From Stramonita haemastoma (lineage: Eukaryota; Mollusca; Gastropoda; Neogastropoda; Muricidae), in NCBI GenBank assembly GCA_030674155.1, contig CM060325.1, positions 59,593,481-59,613,480 of the forward strand: DNA of 20,000 nt, read 5' to 3'. This document shows, piece by piece, positions 9,896 through 19,931 of the stretch (its first letter is position 1; the number at the start of each line of letters is the position of its first letter). The notes beneath the pieces were generated by a model. The model ran no database searches and was not told the origin of the DNA. It was given only the letters and a program-made list of their open reading frames with translations. Both the position numbers and the translations under genes were made by a program.

Positions 9896-10511
9896 TTACA
9901 GAAGCTTGTCAACTGGAGTTTTAATAGTTATTTGTATAATGTCATCAGCTGAAGATGTGCTACGCATGATTGTCTCAGTTTATGATGATCTCACCTCAAA
10001 TAATCGCATCCAGACTCACAGCTAGTTTCCATTTCCTTTTTTCAGCTTAAGTAAATGTCTGAGGATGTAGTGTAATAGGAAAAAATCAGTTCTACTTTAT
10101 TTGATTGTCTCATTTGTAATACTTGCACTCAGGCCAGCACTGAGGAGCTAGTGTTGTGTGGAATATCAGTTCCATATATTTGGATTTGAACCATGAATCT
10201 ATAGCTTTATGTACACAGAGGAGTTGCCTCCAGGTTACTAGATTATCATGTATTGTAATGCATCATGAGACAACGCAAAAATCCTAAGAAACAAAGAAGC
10301 AAAATTAGACAAGATATATACCCCCACCCCTTAATAAGCCCCAACCCCAAAACCCCCACAAAAAACAAACAACAAAATAAAACACAATAAACCAACAAAT
10401 AAGTCAAAACCAAAAGGATAATAACAACAAAACAACAACCCACATATCCCCAATAGTAATAACAATTACAACAACACCCCCACCACATCACCATCCACAA
10501 CAAACAATAAC
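9896..10511. other. Non-coding stretch; right part is A/C-rich
   Basis: 9896-10250 holds nothing recognisable. From about 10270 to 10510 the plus strand is strongly A/C-biased, with ACAACA-, CAACAAA- and CCCCAACCCC-type runs and few G or T. This makes the minus strand look like a long hydrophobic open frame, which I do not credit. Confidence 0.6.
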
Positions 10512-10590
10512 ACACATACACACAGGCACACTCACACTCACACACACACACACACACACACACACAACACACACACACACACACACACAC
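10512..10590. repeat. (CA)n dinucleotide microsatellite
   Basis: CA run with CACTCA interruptions on the left and one slipped unit near 10566. Confidence 0.96.
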
Positions 10591-10837
10591 TCCCCCTCCC
10601 AAAAAACCAAACAACCAACCAAAAACAAAACAAACTTTATTCACAGTTACATCATTGAATTTTCATAAACGAGGATTTTGCTCAACAGAAGTAACACCTT
10701 TAGACAAGACAAACAATAACTGCATCCCACAATCCCACTTCCACCAAATAAAATGAAAACCCTCAAATAACCCTATTCCGCTGTTATTTCATGTTAAACA
10801 CAGAATTTACTTTGTTTTATTTTGTTTGTGTTTGCTC

Positions 10838-10992
10838 GTTTCACAGACACATTACCATGACATGATTTAGACAGGAGAACTGCCAGTTATTTCACAGACC
10901 AGTCACCCAGTGCAACGTTAGCCACAGGCTGTCTGACCAGACGATCAGAGATAATTTAATGTACACGTTGTTTAGCTCACCAGTTAGTAATG
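10838..10992 (+). repeat. Block D, left part, copy 2
   Basis: Direct-orientation partner of 9308-9475, about 1.5 kb downstream. It ends GTAATGAGG immediately before the tRNA-derived SINE. In copy 1 the corresponding point is CATGAGGGATGAG at about 9460-9472. Confidence 0.75.
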
Positions 10993-10995
10993 AGG

Positions 10996-11132
10996 GTGGA
11001 TCGGTAGTCTAGATGGTAAAGCGCCTGTCTAGAAAGCGAAAAGTCCGGTTCAGAGTGTGCGGTGGTTTGAAATCCGTTTGCACCCGAAACTTTCCCCCAT
11101 CCATTAGACCATGAGTGGTGGTCTGGGTGCTA

Positions 11133-11163
<31 letters not shown>

Positions 11164-11404
11164 CGTGTGTTACACATCTTTATTTGGCGTACGTAAAAGA
11201 ACCCATGGCAACAAGAGGGTTGTCCCTGGCAAACTTCTGTAGAAAAAAAGCCACTCAGATAAGGAAGCAAATCAGTTGCAGACAGGAAAAAGAAAAAACA
11301 AATAATGGGTAGGCGCTGCACTTGTGCCGACGCGTTCTCCCGGGGAGAACAGCCCGAATTTAACGCAGAGAAATGTGATGTGACATGAAGTGGTATAAAA
11401 AAAA
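10996..11404 (+). mobile_element. Long tRNA-derived SINE (SINE-2), copy 1
   Basis: The head is tRNA-like, with TAGTCTAGATGG (A-box-like, 11005-11016) and GGTTTGAAATCC (B-box-like, 11064-11075). The central domain contains CGGATGAGACGATAAACCGA near 11140, then ACGTAAAAGAACCC and GGCAACAAGAGGGTTGTCCC. The 3' part has CGACGCGTTCTCCC, GGGGAGAACAGCCCGAATTT, and a short A-rich tail. The element at 12536-12963 aligns with it over its full length in the opposite orientation. I remember similar elements as abundant in gastropods. SINEs encode no protein and rely on LINE enzymes. Peptides translatable from it, in either direction, are not genes. Confidence 0.88.
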
Positions 11405-11459
11405 TCCTGTGAGCAGTTTCCCAGACCAATATGTTTTGGGAAATAATAGATTAAAAAAA

Positions 11460-11570
11460 AGAAATAGTATAAAGGTTTTGGAAGGTCCCGTCTCTTTTCT
11501 GTTAAAAGATACCCGACCCTGTATGATGCTAAAGAAAAGGTTTTTTTTCTTTAAAAAAAAGTTACTTGAG
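11460..11570 (+). repeat. Block D, right part, copy 2
   Basis: Partner of 9776-9895, with AAAGGTTTTGGAAGGTCCC, TCTCTTTTCTGTTAAAAGAT and a T8-CTTT-A8 end. It lies about 55 bp beyond the SINE-2 tail. Confidence 0.75.
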
Positions 11571-12535
<965 letters not shown>

Positions 12536-12963
12536 TATTTATTTTATTTATTTATATGTATACCACTTTATGTAAAAGCGGATTTCTCTGCGTGAAATTC
12601 GGGCTGCTCTCCCCGGGGAGAGCGCGTCGCTACAAGTGCAGCGCCTACACATTTTTTGTCTTTTTCCTGTCTGCAACTGCATTTGTATTTGTTTCCCTAA
12701 CAGAATGGCTTTTCTCTACAGAACTTTGCCAGGGACAATTCTCTTGTTGCCGTGGGTTCTTTTACGTGCGCTAAATAATGATGTGTAACACACGGAACCT
12801 CGGTTTATCGTCTCATCCGAAAGACTAGCAGCCAGACCACCATTCATGATCTAATGGAAGGGGGGGAAGTTTTCGGCCCAAAGGGGATTCGAACCACCGC
12901 ACACTCCGACTCAGACTTTTCGCTTTCTAAACAGGCGCGTTACCCTAGACCACCGATCCACAT
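12536..12963 (-). mobile_element. Long tRNA-derived SINE (SINE-2), copy 2
   Basis: On the minus strand the order is GTGGATCGGTGGTCTAGG (head with A-box-like core), GTGGTTCGAATCCC (a better-preserved B box than copy 1), and CGGATGAGACGATAAACCGA. Then come ACGTAAAAGAACCC, GCGACGCGCTCTCCCC, GGGGAGAGCAGCCCGAATTT, and a tail of AAATAAATAAAATA type. A TATGTG motif at both outer ends is a possible target-site duplication, but part of it overlaps the SINE's own start. The head end abuts a LINE remnant at about 12965. Confidence 0.88.
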
Positions 12964-12964
12964 A

Positions 12965-13085
12965 GGTGAGTTCCTAAACAGGGCGCGGGTGATGTAGGGT
13001 AAAAATAGAGGAAGCTGGTTGAAAACTCTTCAGTGGTGTCCAAACGGTCTACAGGACTACGGGGCAGGCGGAGCTGCAAAAGTAA
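12965..13085 (+). pseudogene. Decayed LINE 3' end fragment
   Basis: Plus-strand translation of 13009-13071 gives RKLVENSSVVSKRSTGLRGR, the ending I recall for this LINE family (an RKLV, SSVVPQRS, RLRDR-type end). It is comparable to EEWRTLVAESSVIPPRD on the minus strand at about 1210-1250. The segment just upstream, in another frame, reads GEFLNRARVM, then a stop at 12995-12997, then GKNR, consistent with the region before this tail. A small deletion or frameshift near 13005-13009 joins the two. It begins exactly where SINE-2 copy 2 starts, which suggests nesting or truncation by the SINE. Confidence 0.6.
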
Positions 13086-13910
13086 TGAAGGTTTGGGGCA
13101 CGAACAGTCATCACCATCCACGAAGCTACCCCTCTCAACCAAATCTACTTGACCTTAGCTTGGCGAGTGCCAGTGCGTGTGCAGTGACCACCAAGCCATC
13201 CTGTATGTCCCGCAATCACTGTAGACAACACACAAATGACAAGCAATTTCACACACCACCCACTTATAACATATCAAGTACACATAGTACAAACTAACTG
13301 CCTTGCCGGAATTGAGACATAAAATGGGGAGAAAAAAACAACAACATATCTTTCAACGATGAGAGTAATTTCATGCAAAGTCGAGCCTATTCCCAGAGTG
13401 TTGTATAGCACCAAGTTATGTTGCTTCAGTTTCTATATTTTTTAAACATATCGTGTCATAGAAAGTATTACACCAGATGATGATGGTGAACAAAATATAT
13501 GTGTTCACAAACTTTTCAGAAAAGTTATTTACCTATCTTTTCTATTTCCTTAGCTGCCATCTTGGAATTAGAAAGTTTATATAGACCCAAAGCTGCCATT
13601 CCTCTGAAAATGCCCAAACCCCACCCTCCCCCTCGCAACCCCCTCCACCCCAAAGAGATCAACAAAATATAGTTTGAGAAGCTGATATGCACAGAGTTCA
13701 GTCATGGCTCTACATAAGAGAAGAAAAGTTCTGACAAGCCCTGAGAAATGCTGACACCCTCAGTTACTATGAAAGTCAAAACCTTGAAACTTTTAATTAT
13801 TTTGGTAAAGCCGATTAGAAAGGGGAAGGGAAGAAATAAAGAGAAGGAACTAGTGAAAGAAAACTACGTCACATTATGAATGCAACCTTATGACTTTCAG
13901 CACTGAAAGA
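13086..13910. other. Non-coding stretch, nothing firmly recognised
   Basis: Around 13205-13305 there is weak resemblance to block D (CACTGTAGACA, then GCAATTTCACACACCACCCAC), too short to call. A C-rich patch lies at 13616-13652. A 7-bp hairpin CTTTCAG-CA-CTGAAAG lies near 13894-13909. No gene is seen. Confidence 0.5.
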
Positions 13911-13940
13911 TCTGTCTGTCTGTCTGTCTGTCTGTCTGTG

Positions 13941-13987
<47 letters not shown>

Positions 13988-14150
13988 CGCACACACATAC
14001 ACACGCTTGCATGCAGGCACGCACGCAAACACACACATACAAACACACACACAACACACACACTCAGCGCGCGCGCGCGCCCGTGCGCGCAGGGTGAGAG
14101 AGAGAGACAGAGACAGAGAGAGAGAGGCAGTCAGAGACAGAGACTCAGAG
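13911..14150. repeat. Compound (TGTC)n-(CA)n-(GC)n-(GA)n microsatellite
   Basis: Four blocks in succession: TGTC (13911-13941), CA (13942-13983, degenerate to about 14063), a GCGCGC block at 14066-14092, then GA with CAGAGA units to about 14150. The CA and GC blocks together form a long alternating purine-pyrimidine stretch. Confidence 0.96.
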
Positions 14151-14844
14151 AAAAAAAGGAAAGAGTTAACATACAGGCTAAAAATGGCACCAAAAGTAGG
14201 CAAAAATCTATTCCGTTGCAATATTCCCCCACCCCCCTAGTTTTTTTTTAATCTCCTGACTAAATATGACAAAAGACCTAGATAAAATTCAGTTGTATGG
14301 CAATGACACCACCATTTCATCAGGACATGAACATAAAAAGAAAAAAGAGAAAACACCTAAAAAGAAGCAAAAATGCCAAATATGATCTTTTTTATGCCAA
14401 AGCAAATTAACTGCACTGTCATTGAAAAACAAAACGAAATTGAAGGAGAATTTGAAGAAGAACTAGAAAAAGAGAAATTTGAAAAAAAGATGAATTTGAA
14501 GAAGACGAAATAAAAAAAACCCCGAAGAATCTGAAGAACTTGAAGAAGAAACATTTGAAGAGGAATATGGAGAATCTAAAGAATTTGTACAATTAGAAGA
14601 ATTTGTTGAAGAACTTGTAAAATTTGAGGAATCTTGAGAAGAATTTGAAGTAGATTTTAAAGAATGTGTAGAAGAAGTTCAAGAATGCGAAGAAGAATTT
14701 TTTTTTAAAAATGTAAAGAATAACAAGAATATGAAGAATTTGTAAAACAAAACAAAAGAAAAACAAAACCCAACAAAAAGCAATCAGCACCTGTGTGCAT
14801 GGAAGTATTTTGTTTTCACATTTTGTTATTCGTTTCTATCATCA
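14151..14844 (+). repeat. GAA-rich, strongly purine-biased tract (core 14396-14745)
   Basis: From about 14430 the plus strand is dominated by GAAGAA, GAATTTGAA and GAACTTGAA units, roughly in 3-base register. A 47-codon frame from ATG at 14372 turns Glu/Lys-rich after about residue 18 and stops. A second Glu-rich frame covers roughly 14520-14636, and Glu-rich coding continues after a TGA. The simplest reading is a decayed (GAA)n satellite, because several stops and frame changes interrupt it. Flanks 14151-14395 and 14746-14844 hold nothing recognised. Confidence 0.7.
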
Positions 14845-15045
14845 TAAACTGGCCTACTTTTTCAAAAGGTGGAATGGGTTCTTAGTGTGTGTGCAAAATG
14901 TTCTGCGTGCGTTAATTAGCACACGTGGCCTTGATTTTTAGTCTGACCCGAAAGATTTGAGCAAATGGAGTCACTGCTGATGTTATCTCCTGGGAAAAAA
15001 AATCCCAAGGCTGTGGGGGTGCCTCTATGGAGGCGTGTGTCTTGA
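14845..15045 (-). mobile_element. Repeat C, SINE-like element, copy 3
   Basis: On + it contains GGCCTACTTTTTCAAAAGGT, TTCTGCGTGCGTTAATTAGC, CACACGTGGCC and a GGAGTCACTGCTGATGTTAT segment followed by an A8 run and ATCCC. It is the most diverged of the four copies in its middle but shares its right end with copy 4. Confidence 0.72.
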
Positions 15046-15239
15046 AAAACAACAACAAACAATCAAGCAAACAAAACCAGAAAACCAAACCAAACAAAAA
15101 AATGCCAGGTAGATGTGGACAAGATGTACCAACTTTGCACGTTAAAATCGTTCTATTTCAGAACAATATTCCATAATGCATGGCGTTTGTTTCTGCTGGC
15201 TTATTTGTCTTATTAAAAAGAAATCTTTTATTTCGATAA

Positions 15240-15470
15240 TAATTAAATAAGCGATCATGTGCTCTATACATCCAGTTCCCGTGTGCATGCAGTTTTGTCA
15301 ATTCTGTCATCCCTTCTCACCGGCACACAGTGGCCTACTCTTCCGAAAATGGGAACAGGTTTTAACGTGTGCACAAGATTTTCTGTGGTCTAGAATCTTA
15401 TCCGAAGGACTTCTGGGGAGAGTGGAGTCGACGCTGATGTTAACTCCAAGAAAAAAAAAATCCCTTAAAC
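15240..15470 (-). mobile_element. Repeat C, SINE-like element, copy 4
   Basis: On + it contains CATCCAGTTCCCGTGTGCAT, GGCCTACTCTTCCGAAAA and AACGTGTGCACAAGATTTTC. It lacks the GCGTGC-CACACGG stretch present in copies 1-3 and continues into GGAGTCGACGCTGATGTTAA followed by A10 and ATCCC. It lies about 400 bp from copy 3 in the same orientation. Confidence 0.78.
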
Positions 15471-15735
15471 GGATTCGCTTACAGAACACACGAGGGATCA
15501 GTGAATTAAAGCAAAACAAGCATAAAAATCATGTGACGCAGAATTGAGAATGTAATACAGTATAACCTGTCATACTTTTTAAACTAGAATAGACACACAG
15601 TGACTAGTGCGTATAACAAAGTTAATGACTACCAAAGCAATACCACGTACTATCTGTACTTGAGTTCCTGCTAAAATGGAAAGAAAAAATAAACAAACAA
15701 AACTAAGATACCACGACGAGTATGCACGCGTGCGT
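15471..15735. other. Non-coding stretch
   Basis: AT-rich, with no recognised feature. Confidence 0.5.
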
Positions 15736-15749
15736 GCACACACACACAC

Positions 15750-15800
<51 letters not shown>
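15736..15800. repeat. (CA)n dinucleotide microsatellite
   Basis: CA run with one slipped unit near 15750, preceded by GCACGCGTGCGTGCA. Confidence 0.97.
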
Positions 15801-15802
<2 letters not shown>

Positions 15803-16119
15803 CACGCACACGCATTAATTTTATAGTTGTAGAAAAGTACTCCAGTTTCTTTCCAAACTTGTACAGACCTGAATAATTCTGAAGAAACTTTTCAGAATCA
15901 AATGTCAGATCAGATTCTTTTGAGTGAAATTGTTCAATACCTTGTACATAGTCCTGTCTTCAGGTTTATGTAATGTCCGCTTAAAAGTTTGTTTTTTTGG
16001 GGGGGGAGGGGAGGGGTATCTGTTTATTGAGTTTTAACTCTTGACATATTTTCTGTCTTTCTTTTTCTTGTGTTTTTGCTAATTAACTTGGCCATTTGAT
16101 ATAACTAGATTGATATCTT

Positions 16120-16122
<3 letters not shown>
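15801..16122. other. Non-coding stretch with a G-quadruplex-type motif
   Basis: Unremarkable except for G8-A-G4-A-G4 at 15999-16016, which can supply four G-tracts with short loops. No gene is seen. Confidence 0.6.
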
Positions 16123-16202
<80 letters not shown>

Positions 16203-16230
16203 ATCACACTATCACACATCACACACACCA
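16123..16230. repeat. (CA)n dinucleotide microsatellite
   Basis: Perfect CA run to about 16194, then CACATCACAC-type degenerate units. Confidence 0.97.
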
Positions 16231-16259
16231 CTCTCTCTAATCTTCTTGCAGCATAATAT

Positions 16260-16560
16260 GATGCACACACTCACACAGTCACTACAATGTACGCACACAT
16301 GTTCACACACGCGTATGCACATACATGCGCTCACACACATATTCACACGCATTATAAGTGACAAAACACCGAGTTACACACAGATATTTGCTTTTCTTCT
16401 TTTCTCCCAGTCTGTCTCCGTCTAATATCACTAACGGCGAAAAGACGTAAAATCTAAAGAACGAACAAACGAACGAACGCGCACACACACACAACACGCA
16501 CACGCACGCACACACACGCTCACGCCACATCACGCACACGCATACGCACGGAAACATACC
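16260..16560. repeat. Degenerate CA-rich sequence
   Basis: Two CA-rich patches (about 16262-16350 and 16478-16552, the latter with CACGCA and GAACGAAC units) flank a non-repetitive centre. They look like eroded extensions of the adjacent CA tract. Confidence 0.75.
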
Positions 16561-17144
16561 AAACAATCCAACTGCCATCCTTTTTAAACATGTATTGTCT
16601 AGTTCTACGGGCATTAACAATCATCACAATATTGGCCATTTAAAAATACAAATAATGATAAATATTTGAAAATATTCTGTACTCAGATGAAAAAAAAACT
16701 GATACCAAGAGTCTTCTCAAAATCAGTTTGAAAGCAAAAAGCGGAACGTTTTAAAAAATATATCGGAATTTTCAACTTAATCTACTTAATAGTACAATGA
16801 CTTCCTTAAAAAAAAGAAATACCTAAAGAAAATAGAAACCCCAGTTATTAGCCCCACTAGCAGCCAAAGTACTACAGCAATTTGACAGTTTGTGACAATT
16901 GGATCAATCCGAACAACAAAATTTCAAGTTGAACATTTTCAAAGAGTGTATACAGGACTGCAAGACAATTTTTCAGAATGACATTCGGAGAAAAGTCAGT
17001 CCAACCAATGTCAAGAACTATATTACGAGCAATAAGCCAACGTCAGTTTATGCAAATAACCCTTTGAGATTATCAATAACTACGGTGTAGCAAGAAGAAG
17101 TAATGATAGAATACGCAAAGGTCAGATCAGTCTCTGTCTCTCTG
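16561..17144. other. Non-coding stretch, nothing recognised
   Basis: AT-rich sequence. One 63-codon plus frame at 16899-17090 is rich in Asn, Lys, Ile and Thr as AT-rich random sequence would be, and resembles no family I know. Confidence 0.5.
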
Positions 17145-17154
17145 TCACACACAC

Positions 17155-17211
<57 letters not shown>

Positions 17212-17232
17212 CACACACACACACACACACAC
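17145..17232. repeat. (CA)n dinucleotide microsatellite
   Basis: CA run with a CCC interruption near 17155 and one slipped unit near 17211. Confidence 0.97.
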
Positions 17233-17440
17233 ATATGCCCGTGTAACCAAAAGCATTGCTTGGACTTGCACATGATATTTGGTCATAAATCTTCCTGTAA
17301 AAAAAAAACAACAAAACGAAACAAAAATTAAAAGAGAAAAGAACAAGCAAGCAAATCCCCCCCCCCCCAAAGAAAAAAGAATTGTGAGCACAGGTAATAA
17401 TCATTGTTGTCATGAGATGTAATTAGAAATTAATAAGGTA

Positions 17441-17964
17441 TACACTATTTCCAGTTCTACCAAAAATATATTCAATTTTACAAAAACAAAAAAAAATATT
17501 TCCAATTCTACAAAGACAATACAGTATTTCCAGTTCTACAAAGACCAATACAATATTTCCATTTCTACAAAAACCAATGCAGTATTTCTAATTCTACAAA
17601 GTCGAATAGACTATTTCCATTTCTACAAAGACCAATACAATATTCCCATTTCTACACAAAAAAGCCAATGCAATATTTCCAATTCTAAAAAGACCAATAC
17701 AATATTTTCTATTCTCCAAAGATCAATCAATATTTCCATTTCTACAAAGACCAATACAATATTTCCATTTCTACAAAGACCAATACAATATTTCCATTTC
17801 TACAAAGACCAATACAATATTTCCATTTCTACAAAGACCAATACAATATTTCTAATTCTACAAACACCGGGACAATATTTCCATTTCTACAAAAAAATCA
17901 ATGCAGCATTTCCAATTCTACAAAAACCAAGACAATATTTCCATTTCTACGAAGACCAACATTA
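17441..17964. repeat. 29-bp minisatellite, about 18 copies
   Basis: The unit reads CAATATTTCCATTTCTACAA followed by AGACCAATA. Four neighbouring units between about 17727 and 17845 are nearly identical. Units towards both edges carry more substitutions and some length changes, such as four extra bases in the unit at 17638-17670. AATTCTAC and ATTTCTAC versions of the middle are interspersed. Confidence 0.96.
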
Positions 17965-18017
17965 CTCTAGGAAAAACCAAAATACACACACATTTCACAT
18001 ATTTATATATTTTTTGT

Positions 18018-18115
18018 CAGGCCCCAGTTGCATGCAGATCGTGGAGCACCATCTTTTTCCTTTAAAAAAAAAAATTCTTTTTTTTTTTCTAGTGAGTGCT
18101 TCACACGTCTTTCTT
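18018..18115 (+). repeat. Dispersed repeat R, copy 1
   Basis: GGCCCCAGTTGCATGCAGATC, then GTGGAGCACCATCTTTTT, A and T runs, and GTGAGTGCTTC. The same order occurs at 19932-20000. The element type is unknown. Confidence 0.7.
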
Positions 18116-18984
18116 TTTTGGCCATCCTTATTAAAAAACAACAACAAAAAACACAAAACCCCACAAACCAAACCAAACAAAACGGACCCCACCTACAAAA
18201 AGAAAAGAAAACAAAAACAAACAAAAAAAAACTTGAGCAAGCAACAAAAAGCCCCACCGAAAAACCTGTTCATCTTTGTTGGCGTTTTTCTTTTCATTAG
18301 GGCAGTGCTTCCATTTAAAGCAGCACAATATTTCCAGTCAATTTCAAGTGCAGACCTGCCAGTGCATCATAATCATAATGTTTCTAGCCCTACCGACCAC
18401 GAAAGCCATACTAGAGCTGTCACATCATTTAGTTTCAGTGGCTTTAGTAAGTTTCAATTTCAGGTTCAAAACCAACGCTTCCTAATACTTTCAAATATCT
18501 AGCACCATCCATCTGATAAAAAAAACCCAACAACATTAAATAACACAATGCCTGAATTATTCTATTCCTTAAGGCAAAGAAACGGTAAGGACGCCGACCA
18601 TTCCGCTAAATTCATCATCCTCAGATAACAAAAAAAAAACCTTCAAAAGGATAACACAAAAACATTATGTTTAAGTACAACATATGCATAAAAAGTGCCA
18701 CATGGGCAAACAGCACTGCAGAATGGACATTTTGTGCACATCCCAGTGACTAAGTCTCACTGCCTGGTCGCCAGAACAAAAAAAAATACACAGGCAGAGT
18801 GTCATGTAAAGAAAACAGAAAATTGTTTGAAAAAAGTTGATTGAAAAAAGGCCGGAGAGCGGACTGGGAAGGCAGAAAATAAGCACAATAAATTATAAAC
18901 AGATAAGGTGAAAGACAGAATCAAAGAGAGATAGAAAAGTGGAAATGTCTAGCACAGATATTCCAGAAGGTGGGGATACTGAAA
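18116..18984. other. Non-coding stretch with a short SINE-1-like fragment
   Basis: 18120-18260 is A/C-rich. At 18346-18363 the run AAGTGCAGACCTGCCAG is identical to the SINE-1 copy at 2525-2541, and a similar context follows, so a short SINE-1 fragment may lie at about 18335-18385. The rest is unassigned; plus and minus open frames here follow from A-rich and T-rich bias. Confidence 0.5.
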
Positions 18985-19262
18985 GATCCCCCCTGCCAGT
19001 GCCTTAATTCCCTTCGTGTATATACACATGCAGAAGGTAAAAAAATGCACGCTAAATATCCCATAATTCATATCATTTTGTGTTCTGTGTGTTACGTTAA
19101 CACGAACATACCCAGATATACCCCTGAAGTGCAGAATGCGGCTACCTTCATGGTGGGCCAAAAATCCAACCCACAAAACAAACAAAATGCAAAAAAAATA
19201 AAAAACCCGGCTGAACACACAAAACCTCACCATGGTGAACCTGGGTGTTCTAAATGACGAAC
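18985..19262 (+). mobile_element. SINE-1, copy 2, lacking its tRNA-like head
   Basis: Contains CTGCCAGTGCC, CTTCGTGTATATAC, GCAGAAGGT, ACGAACATACCCAG, CCCCTGAAGTGCAGAATGCGG followed by CTACCTTCATGG, and GGTGAACCTGGG, ending ATGACGAACGAAAAAAAAGA. These match the body and 3' end of 2397-2757 in order. The head and early body are missing, consistent with 5' truncation during insertion. The A-rich stretch near 19170-19205 interrupts the body. Confidence 0.78.
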
Positions 19263-19430
19263 GAAAAAAAAGATCAATACAGAGTTGTGATCATTTGAAC
19301 AGCGTTTTACTACAAAGTGATCACAACAAACACAAACACAAAACAAAGTGTTGACAACAAACGAAAACAAACCCACACCATAACACAAAGCAACTAACAG
19401 CGTCAACTAAATTGAAAAAAAAAACCCATT

Positions 19431-19469
19431 GTGTGTGTGTGGGTGTGTGTGTGTGTGTGGTGTGTGTGT

Positions 19470-19519
<50 letters not shown>

Positions 19520-19595
19520 TAGTGTGTGTGTGATGAGTGTGTGTGAGGTGTGGTGAGTGTGTGTGTGAGTGTGTGTGTGTGTGTGAGTGTGTGAG

Positions 19596-19637
<42 letters not shown>
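19431..19637. repeat. (GT)n microsatellite with GAGT and GGT interruptions
   Basis: Perfect GT blocks at both ends and an interrupted centre with GTGAGT and GTGGT units, about 200 bases in all. Confidence 0.97.
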
Positions 19638-19639
<2 letters not shown>

Positions 19640-19931
19640 AAAAAAACTACTAAAGACACCATTAAAACATGACAGAAAAACTAAACTGCTTTGTCTACAC
19701 TAGAAAATTTTTTCTGCCAGCTTCCATTCACAGAAGCACAATATTTTCAGCCCTGGCATCAAAGCAATACAAAACTATCATAGTCTGAGCAGCATTCACA
19801 ACACAACAAGAACAGTGGATAAGTTTAAAGTGAAAACTCTCGAACTTCTACAAAATGAAGTGACAATGATCAAGGCAAGTGCTAAGACAGACTTCGCTTA
19901 CTTAAAAATCTTATCTTATTTTTTTGCTGGC
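19638..19931. other. Non-coding stretch
   Basis: Around 19720-19752 the order CTTCCATT, AGCACAATATTTTCAG resembles 18308-18340 (CTTCCATT, AGCACAATATTTCCAG), a possible piece of the same dispersed element as repeat R. No gene is seen. Confidence 0.5.

Noticed and set aside
10246..10644. A 132-codon hydrophobic minus-strand frame resembling a membrane protein.
   Set aside because: It follows from A/C-rich plus-strand composition and a CA tract. The Val/Cys run is microsatellite and no family is recognisable.
16899..17090. A 63-codon plus frame starting MDQSEQQNF.
   Set aside because: AT-rich codon content, no recognised motif and no splice or promoter context beyond chance.
18003..18502. Overlapping open frames on both strands around 18003-18502.
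   Set aside because: They overlap repeat R and A/C- or T-rich low-complexity sequence. Lys/Asn/Thr or Phe/Leu/Cys runs mirror the base bias.
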